From Planctomycetota bacterium (GTDB lineage: Bacteria > Planctomycetota > UBA8108 > JACQVS01), in assembly GCA_016209605.1 (NCBI GenBank), contig JACQVS010000264.1, positions 1 to 64,000 on the forward strand: a stretch of DNA of 64,000 bases. Reading direction: 5' to 3'. Under the pieces are notes generated by a model, which did not search any database, had not been told where the DNA came from, and saw only the letters and a list, made by a program, of their open reading frames with translations. How positions within the stretch are numbered: position 1 is the first letter of the stretch; every line of letters starts with the position of its first letter. Below are positions 28,258 through 36,482 of the stretch, piece after piece. Made by a program: the position numbers and the translations under genes.

Positions 28258-29589
28258 ATGACCCATACCGTTGTAAAAAACGCCACGTGTACCTTCTGCG
28301 GCTGCGTGTGTGACGACATGGAGCTGCACGCCGAAGGCGATCGCATCGTCAAGACCAAGCTGGCTTGCGGTCTCGGCGAAGCGTGGTTCAAAAACCATAC
28401 CGCAGAACACCTCTATCCCGACGCGCTGATCGATGGCCAACCCTCCTCGGTCGAAGAAGCGGTGCAGGCCGCAGCCGATTATCTCTACGAGGCGGACATG
28501 CCTCTGGTATATGGGCTCAGCAATATTACCTGCGAGGCGCAACGAGCCGCAGTGGCTCTGGCCGAACGGATCGGAGGGGTGGTTGACAGCCACACCTCGT
28601 TGTGACACGGTCCAACCGAAATAGCCGCCCAGTTGGGTGGTAAAGTCACGTGCACGCTAGGCGAGGTCATGAACCGAGCTGACTTCATCATCTACTGGGG
28701 AGGCAATCCGGCCGACTGCCATCCGCGGCACTTCACCAAATACACCCTGACCCCGAAAGGCAAGCACGTGCCCATGGGCCGCAAGGGCCGAACGATGGTC
28801 CTGGTCGACGTCCGGGAGACTCCCAGCGTAAGGGCTGCGGATATCTTCCTCCAGGTAAGGCCTGGTAAAGACTTCGAGGTGATCACCACGCTGCGTGCTC
28901 TCGTCAAGAATCAACCCGTCGACCAGGCCCGCGTTGCAGAAACCGGACTGACTCTCGCGCAGCTCCAGGACCTCGTCGGCCGGATGAAAAACGCCCGCTT
29001 CGGGGTGATCTTTTTCGGGATGGGCCTGTCGATGACGCGCGGAAAACACATGAATTCGGCTGCAGTCCTGGCGTTGGTCGCGGAGTTGAACGCATTTACC
29101 AAATTCGTATGCATGCCGATGCGGGGACATGGCAACGTTACCGGGGCGGACGTGGTCATGCGTTGGACGACCGGCTTTCCGTTCGGGGTAAACTTGTGCC
29201 GCGGTTACCCTCGGTTCAATCCGGGCGAATTTTCAACGGTCGACCTGCTGGTCCGAGGAGACAACGACGCCGCGCTCATCCTTGGCGCCGATCCGGGCGC
29301 TACCATGCCGCAGCCGGCCATCGACCACCTGGCGAGGATACCGACCATCGTGCTGGATCCGAAAGTAACGCGCACCAGCCGCTTGGCCCGCGTCCACATC
29401 ACGACGGCCGCCATGGGCATCAGCGCGCCTGGGACCGTCTATCGCATGGATGAGATTCCACTTCCCCTCAGGCCGATCCTCCAGTCGCCCTATCCCACCG
29501 ACGAAGTGGTGATCCGCCGCATCCACGAACAGGTCAAGGCGAAGCCAGCATGGTTGCCTGCTTCTTTCAAGAAGGTACCCTGCGCATGA
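28258..29589 (+). CDS. fwdB: Formylmethanofuran dehydrogenase subunit B, selenocysteine-containing (443 aa)
   Basis: FwdB carries the Mo/W-bis-pterin active site that reduces CO2 (or oxidises formate to CO2) next to FwdA. One frame runs from 28258 to the TGA at 29587, crossing a UGA at codon 116 (28603-28605). The UGA is followed by H-G-P; in archaeal FwdB the metal ligand is Cys or Sec in this (C/U)-H-G-P motif near residue 118, and Sec versions are known in methanogens. The 4Fe-4S cysteines are intact: C11-x2-C14-x3-C18-x18-C37. The length equals that of archaeal FwdB, and the second part carries the family motif W-G-G-N-P-A-D-x-H-P-R-H. A SECIS-like hairpin lies just downstream of the UGA. 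Annotation software would split this into 115-aa and about 318-aa pieces. Confidence 0.88.
28603..28641 (+). promoter_or_regulatory. UGA plus candidate bacterial SECIS element of fwdB
   Basis: After the UGA (28603-28605) a 7-bp stem, 28624-28630 with 28635-28641 (five G:C and two G:U pairs), closes the tetraloop AGUU (28631-28634). The loop begins 25 nt after the UGA and has G at its second position, followed by U. These values fall within the usual bacterial SECIS rules (loop 16-37 nt from UGA, G among the first two loop bases). It would be the SelB binding site. Confidence 0.75.
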
Positions 29590-29614
29590 AGAAAGCCGGA
29601 AAAGCTTAGAACGT

Positions 29615-31246
29615 ATGCTCCGAATAACGGGGGGGAGAGTTTATGACCCGGCCAACGGCATCCACGGTGAAGTCAAGGATGTCTGCATCTCGGATGGCCG
29701 CATCGTCGCCGAGGTCGAGGGAACGGGCGTCAGGACCATCGATGCTTCCGGGATGGTCGTCTTTCCCGGAGGGGTCGACGTCCACACGCACGTCGCCGGC
29801 GCAGCGCTCAACTTCGCCAGGGCGATGACTCCCGAAAATCAACGGGAGGCCGTCAAGTTCATTCACTCGCCGGAGCTTCGCGCCGGCATCGGCGGGATCA
29901 CCCCTACCACTTTTGCCACCGGGTACCTGTACGCCGGGCTGGGGTACACGACGGTCAACGAGGCCGCCGTGCCGATCCTTTCGGCCCGGCACACGCACGA
30001 AGAGCTCCGCGACACGCCCATTGTCGACAAGTCCTGCTGCGTGCTGATGGCCAACAACGAGCTGGTGTTGGACCTGCTCGAGGAAGGCGAAACCGAGCGT
30101 GCCAAGCAGGTTGTGGCCTGGCTGATCTGGGCGGCGAAAGGCTACGGAGTGAAGGCGGTCAATCCCGGCGGCGTCGCCGCCTGGAAGTGGGGAAAGGATG
30201 CCAAGATCCTTTCCGAGCCGGTCGAAGGCTACAGCAAGGTGACGCCCGCCAAAATCATCGCGAGCCTGGCCGCGATCGTCAATGATTTGCAATTGCCGCA
30301 CCCGCTTCACATTCACTGCAACAACCTGGGGGCGCCGGGCAACATCAGCACCACGCTCGAAACCATGAAGCTGCTCGAGGGATACCGGGCGCACATGGCG
30401 CACCTGCAATTCCATGCCTACGGCGGCGATGGCTGGAACTCGCTGCGCTCCGAAGCGGCCACGCTTGCCGAGTACTTCAACGCGCATCCCAACCTCACCG
30501 CGGATGCGGGCGCCATCCTGTTCGGCAACTCGGTGACCATCACCGCCGATGGTCCGTGGCAGCACCTGCTGTATCAACTCACTGGACACAAGTGGGGGAA
30601 CCTGGATGTCGAGAACGAGACCGGGTGCGGGATCGTTCCCTACGTGTACAAGGGAAGCAATCTGGTCAACGCCGTGCAGTGGGCCGTGGGATTGGAATTG
30701 CTGCTGCTCATCAACGACCCTTGGCGGATCTTCCTGACCACCGATCATCCCAATGGCGCCTGCTTCTGGCGTTATCCGGAAATCATTCACCTGTTGATGG
30801 ATGTCGACTTTCGCCGCGAGCGTGTGAGAAAACTACCGGCCAAAGCGCTGAAGCGAATTGTTCTCGGCGATCTCGATCGGGAGTACACGTTGTCCGAAAT
30901 CGCCGTCATCACCTCGGCGGGTCCAGCGCGGGCCCTCGGGTTGTCCCGGAAAGGTCATCTCGGACCGGGCGCGGATGCAGACGTGGCCATCTACAACGAA
31001 AATCCCGACCGCGAGCTCATGTTCCGGTATCCTCGCTACGTCCTCAAGGGCGGACAGGTCGTCGTCGAGGAAGGTGCCATCCGCAAGGTGGTCGATGGAC
31101 GTGAGTTCATCGTCCATCCTTCCTTCGATGAGAACATCGAGGAGTATCTGCGGCCGTTGTTCGAACAATACTACACGATGTCTTTCGACAATTACCCGGT
31201 GGAGATGCATCGGGTCGAAGGAGCGGACATCCGTGAATGCGGTTGA
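29615..31246 (+). CDS. fwdA: Formylmethanofuran dehydrogenase subunit A (amidohydrolase)
   Basis: FwdA is the metal-dependent amidohydrolase that condenses formate with methanofuran, or hydrolyses formylmethanofuran. Ligand residues of the dinuclear zinc site are all visible in the 543-aa product: H57-x-H59 in D-V-H-T-H, the carboxylated Lys180 in G-V-K-A-V-N-P-G-G, H232/H234 in L-H-I-H-C-N-N and Asp377 in T-T-D-H-P-N-G. It begins 25 bp after fwdB. No strong ribosome site precedes the ATG. Archaeal FwdA proteins are of similar length. FwdA, B, C and D together form the heterotetrameric core; extra ferredoxin subunits (F, G) are not seen. Confidence 0.94.
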   Translation: MLRITGGRVYDPANGIHGEVKDVCISDGRIVAEVEGTGVRTIDASGMVVFPGGVDVHTHVAGAALNFARAMTPENQREAVKFIHSPELRAGIGGITPTTFATGYLYAGLGYTTVNEAAVPILSARHTHEELRDTPIVDKSCCVLMANNELVLDLLEEGETERAKQVVAWLIWAAKGYGVKAVNPGGVAAWKWGKDAKILSEPVEGYSKVTPAKIIASLAAIVNDLQLPHPLHIHCNNLGAPGNISTTLETMKLLEGYRAHMAHLQFHAYGGDGWNSLRSEAATLAEYFNAHPNLTADAGAILFGNSVTITADGPWQHLLYQLTGHKWGNLDVENETGCGIVPYVYKGSNLVNAVQWAVGLELLLLINDPWRIFLTTDHPNGACFWRYPEIIHLLMDVDFRRERVRKLPAKALKRIVLGDLDREYTLSEIAVITSAGPARALGLSRKGHLGPGADADVAIYNENPDRELMFRYPRYVLKGGQVVVEEGAIRKVVDGREFIVHPSFDENIEEYLRPLFEQYYTMSFDNYPVEMHRVEGADIRECG

Positions 31247-31288
31247 GTCGGAGGCCCTCGCTTTCGGGACGGCGCCGCGGGGATCATC

Positions 31289-32104
31289 ATGATCACACTG
31301 ACCCTCAAGGAGCAGCCCAGAGTTCCGCTCGAAGCCGAGGCCATCTCGCCCGATGTGATGGCGAAACTAAGGCATGACGAGATCCGCGCCGTGCCGATGT
31401 TCCTGGGCAAACGGCAGCGCCGCCTCGACGATTTCTTTGAGGTCGAGGGAGAGGCCAGCGAAGATCTGGAGATCCGCGGTGACGTTGGCAAGGTCAAATG
31501 GATCGGCCGGGGCATGACGCGCGGCCGCATCAGAGTCGCCGGCAACGCCGGAATGCACCTGGGAGCCTACATGAAGGGCGGGACCATCGACGTTTCCGGC
31601 AACGCTGCGGACTGGGTTGGCGGCGAGATGTCGGGTGGGCTCATCCGAATCGGTGGCAACGCGGGCGGACAGGTCGGAGCCGCCTACCGGGGCAGTCTCA
31701 CCGGGATGCAGGGCGGGACCATTCTGATCGAGGGCTCGGCTGGTCTGGAAGTCGGCATGCGGATGAAAAGAGGGATCATCGCGGTCAAGGGTTCGGTCAG
31801 GGACTTCCCGGGCCTCCAGATGAAGGGCGGCACCATCATCCTGGGCGGTGCCGAGCTCCGGACGGGAGCTTGGATGATCCGGGGCACGATCCTCTCCTTG
31901 AGACCGATCCCGCTCTTGCCGACGTTCGCGTATAACTGCAACTACAATCCCAGCTTCTTGCGCCTGTACGCCAAGCATCTACAAATCCAGGGATTCTCCA
32001 TCCCCCATGAAGAGGGCGACGGGGCCTATCTACTTTACAGCGGTGACGCCGCGGTTTCCCAAAAGGGGGAGATTCTCATCTGGCAGCCCCGCGCCTCCAG
32101 CTAG
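31289..32104 (+). CDS. fwdC: Formylmethanofuran dehydrogenase subunit C
   Basis: FwdC is a right-handed beta-helix subunit related to the glutamate synthase C-terminal domain; it links FwdA and FwdB. The 271-aa product shows the expected run of G-x-x-x-G repeats (G-N-A-G-M-H-L-G, G-N-A-A-D-W-V-G, G-N-A-G-G-Q-V-G, G-S-A-G-L-E-V-G, G-S-V-R-D-F-P-G) with G-G-T-I between them. The C terminus is about 70 aa longer than the helix and ends W-Q-P. It is the last gene of the fwd set; what follows is gene debris. Confidence 0.92.
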   Translation: MITLTLKEQPRVPLEAEAISPDVMAKLRHDEIRAVPMFLGKRQRRLDDFFEVEGEASEDLEIRGDVGKVKWIGRGMTRGRIRVAGNAGMHLGAYMKGGTIDVSGNAADWVGGEMSGGLIRIGGNAGGQVGAAYRGSLTGMQGGTILIEGSAGLEVGMRMKRGIIAVKGSVRDFPGLQMKGGTIILGGAELRTGAWMIRGTILSLRPIPLLPTFAYNCNYNPSFLRLYAKHLQIQGFSIPHEEGDGAYLLYSGDAAVSQKGEILIWQPRASS

Positions 32105-32235
32105 GCATCGTGACAAACCCGATAAGACCATCAGTCACCCGCTCGGTGAACTCCTCCGTTCATAATTCCATCTCGACTACGGCGTTCCGCTGCTGACTTT
32201 TTCTTCGAAAGTCACTGGCGACTTTTCTCGGGAAA

Positions 32236-32349
32236 TCAGCGCTTTGCACCTCGACGCTCGGCCTTTTCCAGCACCCTGACGATCTTGGTGATCGTCGCGG
32301 TATTGGAGGTCACCTTCGCCTTCTCGATCCGGTTGAGCGTTTCAGGTCG
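32236..32349 (-). pseudogene. C-terminal remnant of an XRE-type antitoxin/regulator
   Basis: The minus strand reads R-P-E-T-L-N-R-I-E-K-A-K-V-T-S, then T-A-T-I-T-K-I-V-R-V-L-E-K-A and ends R-R-G-A-K-R-stop. This is the recognition helix and last helices of an HTH_3 domain. The first half of the domain is missing upstream. The rest of the 500-bp gap between fwdC and the sigma/kinase gene shows no coding signal. Confidence 0.6.
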
Positions 32350-32607
32350 GACTGCCGCAAGGAAAAGTGACCGAGATCACGGACAGATTCCGAGAAAAAA
32401 TGATCTTGTGGATTTTTGAACGGTTCGCTCGCTGGCTTCCTCTCCTTCCGACTCTACGGCCCGAGCCTACGGGAGGCGGGGCGGGCAGCCGGCCGGTTAT
32501 GCCTGTCGCTGGCCGTAAGTCATTGCAGGGCAAGGGTCTTAAAATTGGGGATTTTTTTAGGGGATTTCGAGTCCCTTTTTCGCGCCGGCAGAGGAATAAG
32601 GGATGAG

Positions 32608-33798
32608 ATGACACCGATTATGATGGACGAAATCGGGGAGAATCAACTCGTGGCCAGAGCCCAGGCGGGCGACCGGGCCGCGTTCGACGAGCTCGCCAGA
32701 AGGCTTGAAGCGCGGTTGAAGTCTTTCATCCGATCGCAAATCAAGCCCACTTACCGGGGCAGACTGGACGTGGATGAGGTCCTTCAAGAAACCCTCATCC
32801 GGGCTTTCCAGTCGTTGCCTGGTTTCCGGGGAAAAGACGAAGACGATGCGGAGCAGCGATTTGAAGACCTCGCGGCTCACTACGCTGACCGCTTGCTGGC
32901 CGGTGACCAATTGCAGGCAGAAAAAATTCTTTCCGCCCATCCGACCCTCGGCCATGAAATCCTGGAGCATCTGGAAGCCTTTATAAAGTGTTCTTCGGGA
33001 GGGAGAGAGCCGGCCACCCTCGGCACCCTCGGCGACTACACGCTCCGCCGCCAGATCGGCCGCGGCGGAATGGGCGTGGTTTACGAGGCGTGGCAGAACT
33101 CCATGAACCGGCGCGTGGCGCTGAAGGTGATGCCCAAGGCCGTCGCGGCCGACACCAGGGCCGTGGAGCGGTTCCTCCGTGAGGCCCAGATCGCCGGCAA
33201 GTTGGCGCATCCCAACATCGTCACCATCCACGCCATCGGCATCGAGGAGCGGGTCCCCTGGTACGCCATGGAGTTCGTCGAGGGCAACACGCTGGCGCAG
33301 GTCATCAAAAAGCGCGGCGACGCGTTGCCCGAACCGGCCGAGATCATCCGCCTGGCCGAATCTTTCGCGGCTGTGGCCGACGGTCTCCATCACGCGCACT
33401 CGTACAAAATCATCCACCGCGACATCAAGCCGTCGAACCTCATCCTCGACGGGGAAGGTCGCCTGCGGATTCTTGACTTTGGCCTGGCGCGCCTCGAGGG
33501 CCAGGAGAGCCTCACCGCTTCGGGCGACTTCCTCGGCACGCCGCTCTACATGAGCCCCGAGCAGGCCCGGCGGAAGAAGATCCCCATCGATCACCGCACG
33601 GATATCTATTCCCTCGGCGTTACCCTCTACGAGATGCTCGCCGGTCGGCCACCGTTCCAGGGCAAGGACCACCAGGACACACTGAGCCAGATCATCGAAA
33701 GGGACCCGGTCGAGCCGCGGAAGGCGAACCCGAGAGTACCGATCTCCCCATCAAGACGAAAGATATGCAGTCGGTATAGCTCACTTCCTGATCGCTGA
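32608..33798 (+). CDS. Sigma-70 region 2 / Ser-Thr kinase chimera, truncated at the 3' end
   Basis: Residues 1-79 are sigma-70 region 2 of an ECF-like factor (L-V-A-R-A-Q-A-G-D-R-A-A-F-D-E-L, then D-V-D-E-V-L-Q-E-T-L-I-R-A-F). Region 4 is missing. From about 80 the sequence changes to the helical N-terminal piece seen in planctomycete kinases (R-L-L-A-G-D, A-H-P), then a Hanks kinase domain from about 143: G-R-G-G-M-G-V-V-Y glycine loop, A-L-K-V lysine, H-R-D-I-K-P-S-N catalytic loop, D-F-G-L-A. The domain breaks off after A-N-P-R-V-P, before the last helices, and ends in unrelated sequence antisense to a PIN gene. In-frame fusion of a sigma gene and a neighbouring kinase gene by deletion is likely. 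Activity is doubtful. Confidence 0.75.
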   Translation: MTPIMMDEIGENQLVARAQAGDRAAFDELARRLEARLKSFIRSQIKPTYRGRLDVDEVLQETLIRAFQSLPGFRGKDEDDAEQRFEDLAAHYADRLLAGDQLQAEKILSAHPTLGHEILEHLEAFIKCSSGGREPATLGTLGDYTLRRQIGRGGMGVVYEAWQNSMNRRVALKVMPKAVAADTRAVERFLREAQIAGKLAHPNIVTIHAIGIEERVPWYAMEFVEGNTLAQVIKKRGDALPEPAEIIRLAESFAAVADGLHHAHSYKIIHRDIKPSNLILDGEGRLRILDFGLARLEGQESLTASGDFLGTPLYMSPEQARRKKIPIDHRTDIYSLGVTLYEMLAGRPPFQGKDHQDTLSQIIERDPVEPRKANPRVPISPSRRKICSRYSSLPDR

Positions 33799-34075
33799 AC
33801 TTTTCAAAGAAATCCACCGCCTTCAGCTCATCCTCCGCTTCCGGGCGAAGGATCACGAGAAGCTGGGAGTTCAATAGGTTCCGGGCTCTCTCGGCGGCGA
33901 AGCGATATCCGGCGCGACGAGCGAGAAGAGTGAAGGTTTCATCCAGGACAAAGTTGCTCGTATAGCATGGTTCCCGGCGCCGGCGCAGATTTTCCCAGGC
34001 GCGGCTGGATTCCTGGTGATGCTCGTCCTCCTTGAGATGGCGGGACAGGAAGGCTCCGGTGTCAATATAAATCAT
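33692..34075 (-). pseudogene. PIN-domain toxin (VapC-like), 3' end truncated
   Basis: The N-terminal PIN core is intact: I-D-T-G-A-F (Asp5), L-D-E-T-F-T-L-L (Glu near 45) and S-Y-T-D-C-I-S-F (Asp near 100), which would bind Mg2+ in an RNase active site. After S-F-V-L-M the normal end (roughly the last 20 residues) is replaced by translation of kinase antisense sequence. The breakpoint near 33740 is the same point where the kinase is cut. It overlaps its antitoxin gene by 4 bp (ATGA). It might still fold, but loss of the C-terminal strand makes an inactive toxin likely. Confidence 0.7.
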
Positions 34076-34308
34076 TCCTTCATCCCGTAGAGATACTTAT
34101 CGTGCCGTCTAGCCACGTCTTTTGGAGTTTTTCCTGAAAAGACGGCCCGATCGTTGAACAAGGGATCGTCATGGAGAGCTTTGGAATTTTTCAAGATCTT
34201 TTCCAGGGAAAACCGTACCAGTTCGCCGAAAGAAATGCCCAGCCGCTGGGCCTGGCGGGCGGCTTTAAATTTCAATTGGGCTGGGAGCATGATCGTTGTT
34301 CGGTGCAT
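34072..34308 (-). CDS. VapB-like antitoxin (78 aa)
   Basis: The ATG at 34308 starts M-H-R-T-T-I-M-L-P, a ribbon-helix-helix strand, followed by helices (F-K-A-A-R-Q-A-Q-R-L-G-I-S-F-G-E-L-V-R) typical of small CopG/VapB repressors. The C-terminal half is the expected toxin-binding tail. Coupling by ATGA overlap to the PIN gene supports a VapBC pair. An ORF start at 34335 is possible but less like the family. Confidence 0.72.
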   Translation of the reverse strand: MHRTTIMLPAQLKFKAARQAQRLGISFGELVRFSLEKILKNSKALHDDPLFNDRAVFSGKTPKDVARRHDKYLYGMKE

Positions 34309-34718
34309 TGGAACCTCCGATAATTGTATATACATAATAACATAGCCATATTTATTTTACAAAAATTTGTTCCAGTTGTCATTGGATTCGTTGAAGGGCC
34401 TCTTTGGCCTCCTCCCCCCAGGAGTAGCGACGATTCGCAATTATCGGATCGCCCATCGGTAGTCGGGTCACTTGGTAAAGAGGTAGTTCTGAGGCCAGAT
34501 GCGCCACGCCACCTGGTCATCGCGGCGGCGGATTTTTTCCGCCGCAGACAGTTTCTGCTCTCTCGGCGCCGGCCCAGCGCTGGATCGAGCGGGAATTGCA
34601 AGCGGCCTGCCGCTTCACCTCTGCCGAGTCGTGGCTGCGCTACGCCACGCCGGAGTGGGTGAAGAAGGCCGGCGCCAGGGGTTACGACAGCGCCGCCGGG
34701 AAGGGCGCGCTGAACTTT
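34309..34718. other. Gene-poor gap in the debris zone
   Basis: The first 80 bp are AT-rich (likely vapB promoter). A plus-strand frame at 34590-34730 encodes W-L-R-Y-A-T-P-E-W-V-K-K-A-G-A-R-G-Y, which looks protein-like but has no start and merges into antisense of the next gene; it is probably a fragment of an unidentified gene. Confidence 0.3.
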
Positions 34719-35291
34719 CTAAAGGAGCGCCAGGAAAGCCTCCAGGCTGGGGCAGACCATGGCCTCATCGAGGAGGCTCTCCAGCCTCTGGAGGTCCTTG
34801 AAAACCTCCAGACGCTCGGAAAGCTCGGGCGGGAGCTCTCCAAAGCGCCTCCTCACAACCCTGAGGACGGCCAGGCGGGCTTCCTGCCTAGCCCCCTCCA
34901 AGAGGCCCTCCTGGCGGCCCTCTTCCCAACCTTGAACCTTGCCGATCGCAATCCCCTCTTCCCGGAAATAATCTAAAATGAAGTTTTCACCCATGACCCG
35001 GATCTCCGATATCAAATGGCCTCTCAAGACCTCATCTTTTATCACCTTGCCGGCCAGGCCGGAAAGGATGGCCAACAGTTCTCGCTTGGTTTCCATACCG
35101 GCCAGCGCTTCTGAGCATTTGGCAATCTTTTCACACGATTTTAACACCAGGCTCTCCGGATTCCCAGCCATGAACGGGACAAACGGCAGGAGGCCGGGGC
35201 TCTCAAGCTCGAAGATGGGCCGCGGATCGACCTCCCAGAGCTTGATGACCTTGTAAGCGATGGAGAGCTTGAAGTCGAGGTATCCGGACAC
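34719..35291 (-). pseudogene. Rpn/DUF4351-like transposase-nuclease, N-terminal part missing
   Basis: The frame begins in the middle of the family: Y-L-D-F-K-L-S-I-A-Y-K-V-I-K-L-W-E, then P-G-L-L-P-F-V-P-F, a helical connector and a C-terminal G-x-x-E-G-x-x-E-G stretch with R-R-F-G-E-L-P. These are marks of Rpn-type PD-(D/E)XK proteins. The catalytic N-terminal half is not found upstream in any frame in order, so the gene is truncated. The region 35292-35544 upstream holds only short disrupted frames. Confidence 0.6.
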
Positions 35292-35544
35292 TTTTCAATT
35301 GGACGCGGGAGGACGCGAGAGCATGATCTGGCGCGGCGATGGCCGCTGTTGAAATCCCGGCCTTCACACTGCCTGGCTCTTGGAGTAGTACCCTGAAGCT
35401 TTCGGGGGCTGCTGCCCTCGTCGATCTTCCCCAGGCCGACCAGCACCTCTGCCATGGCGTGGTAGCGTAGGAAAGCAGAGTCTGCCTCACGGTGGTGGAG
35501 ATCAAACCTTTGGCTTTTTGAGAATGTCGTTCCGGAATGAGAGC

Positions 35545-36447
35545 TTAAGCCGGGGACGGTTTCTGCTCCCCCGGCGTCGCCGCTCCCGGCAGGACCATGG
35601 CGAAGCCCTTGCCGATGGTCTCCAGGCCGGAGAGGAGGCAAGTCCAGACCTTGGTGAAGGCCAGGCGCACCTTGGAAGAGCGCTGCACCTGGACCACCGG
35701 CGGTGGCGCGGCCGAGACGATGGGGAGCTTCTGAGGGAACTCCAGTTCGAGCGAATTGAGCAGGCCGCCTTCTCCGGAAAAGCTCCGCACCATCTCCCCC
35801 GAAGGGAGGGCGGCGAGGTAGGCGCAGGGGTAGACCAGGCCCGCAAGCTCGAAGAACGCCTCGGCCTCAAAGCGGAGGCTGTGGAAGAAGAGCGTCAAGG
35901 CGGTCCGTTCCGGATGCGCGGCGGGAAGGGAAGCGAGCCCTGGAGGGACCTCGGCCTCGGGAATCTTCAGTCGGATCCTCCCTTCGGCCACGTGGACGCC
36001 CTCTTGCCAGGTGTTGATGGTCGCTTCGAAGCCCTTTTCAGATCCGGAAGGTTGGAACTGGTAAAGGTTGGTCAAGACCGCCCCGTAGCGGGCCAGGGCG
36101 CGGAAGCGGAAGCGCAGGCTCTGGACCGATCCGCCGGCGAACAGGACCTCCGGCAGGAGGAGGATCCGCGCCGCCGTCATGGCCCCGGGAATGACGTTCC
36201 CCAGGCTGTGGATGGAGTTGTCGTCGCGGCAGGCCCGGGTAAACAGCCGGCCTTCCTCCGGGGTGACAGTGTAGCGCTGGATGGCGACAAATGGGCCGGC
36301 GGCCCGCAGCTCCAGACAGCCACGGTGACGTTCCGGTAACAAGCCCGGCCGCGGTCCGCGGCCGCGGGGATCGCGGAGGCAGATCCGGTCGCCGGAGCTG
36401 GAGAGCCGGTCGAAGTTCAATCCGAAACCGCGGGCTTGGATGAGCAT
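35545..36447 (-). CDS. MaoC/hotdog-like hypothetical protein (300 aa)
   Basis: A central patch, A-C-R-D-D-N-S-I-H-S, then V-I-P-G-A-M-T-A-A-R, recalls the hydratase motif of MaoC hotdog proteins (D-x-N-x-I-H, then G-x-x-x-A). The N-terminal 80 residues and C-terminal tail match nothing I know. The Asp and His expected for hydration are present. It might act on an acyl thioester, but the match is partial. It is divergent from the GH88 gene with only 35 bp between start codons. Confidence 0.5.
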   Translation of the reverse strand: MLIQARGFGLNFDRLSSSGDRICLRDPRGRGPRPGLLPERHRGCLELRAAGPFVAIQRYTVTPEEGRLFTRACRDDNSIHSLGNVIPGAMTAARILLLPEVLFAGGSVQSLRFRFRALARYGAVLTNLYQFQPSGSEKGFEATINTWQEGVHVAEGRIRLKIPEAEVPPGLASLPAAHPERTALTLFFHSLRFEAEAFFELAGLVYPCAYLAALPSGEMVRSFSGEGGLLNSLELEFPQKLPIVSAAPPPVVQVQRSSKVRLAFTKVWTCLLSGLETIGKGFAMVLPGAATPGEQKPSPA

Positions 36448-36482
36448 GGGTGCATTTTGATAGGTTTGTTACAATAGTCAAT

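Noticed and set aside
28258-28605. fwdB as a pseudogene broken by a nonsense mutation
   Set aside because: The UGA falls exactly at the known Cys/Sec ligand codon, the rest of the frame is intact for 327 codons, and a SECIS-like hairpin follows.
35545-36447. Beta-RFAP synthase (an H4MPT biosynthesis gene often near C1 genes)
   Set aside because: No GHMP-kinase-type P-loop or family motifs; the central motif instead resembles a MaoC hotdog.
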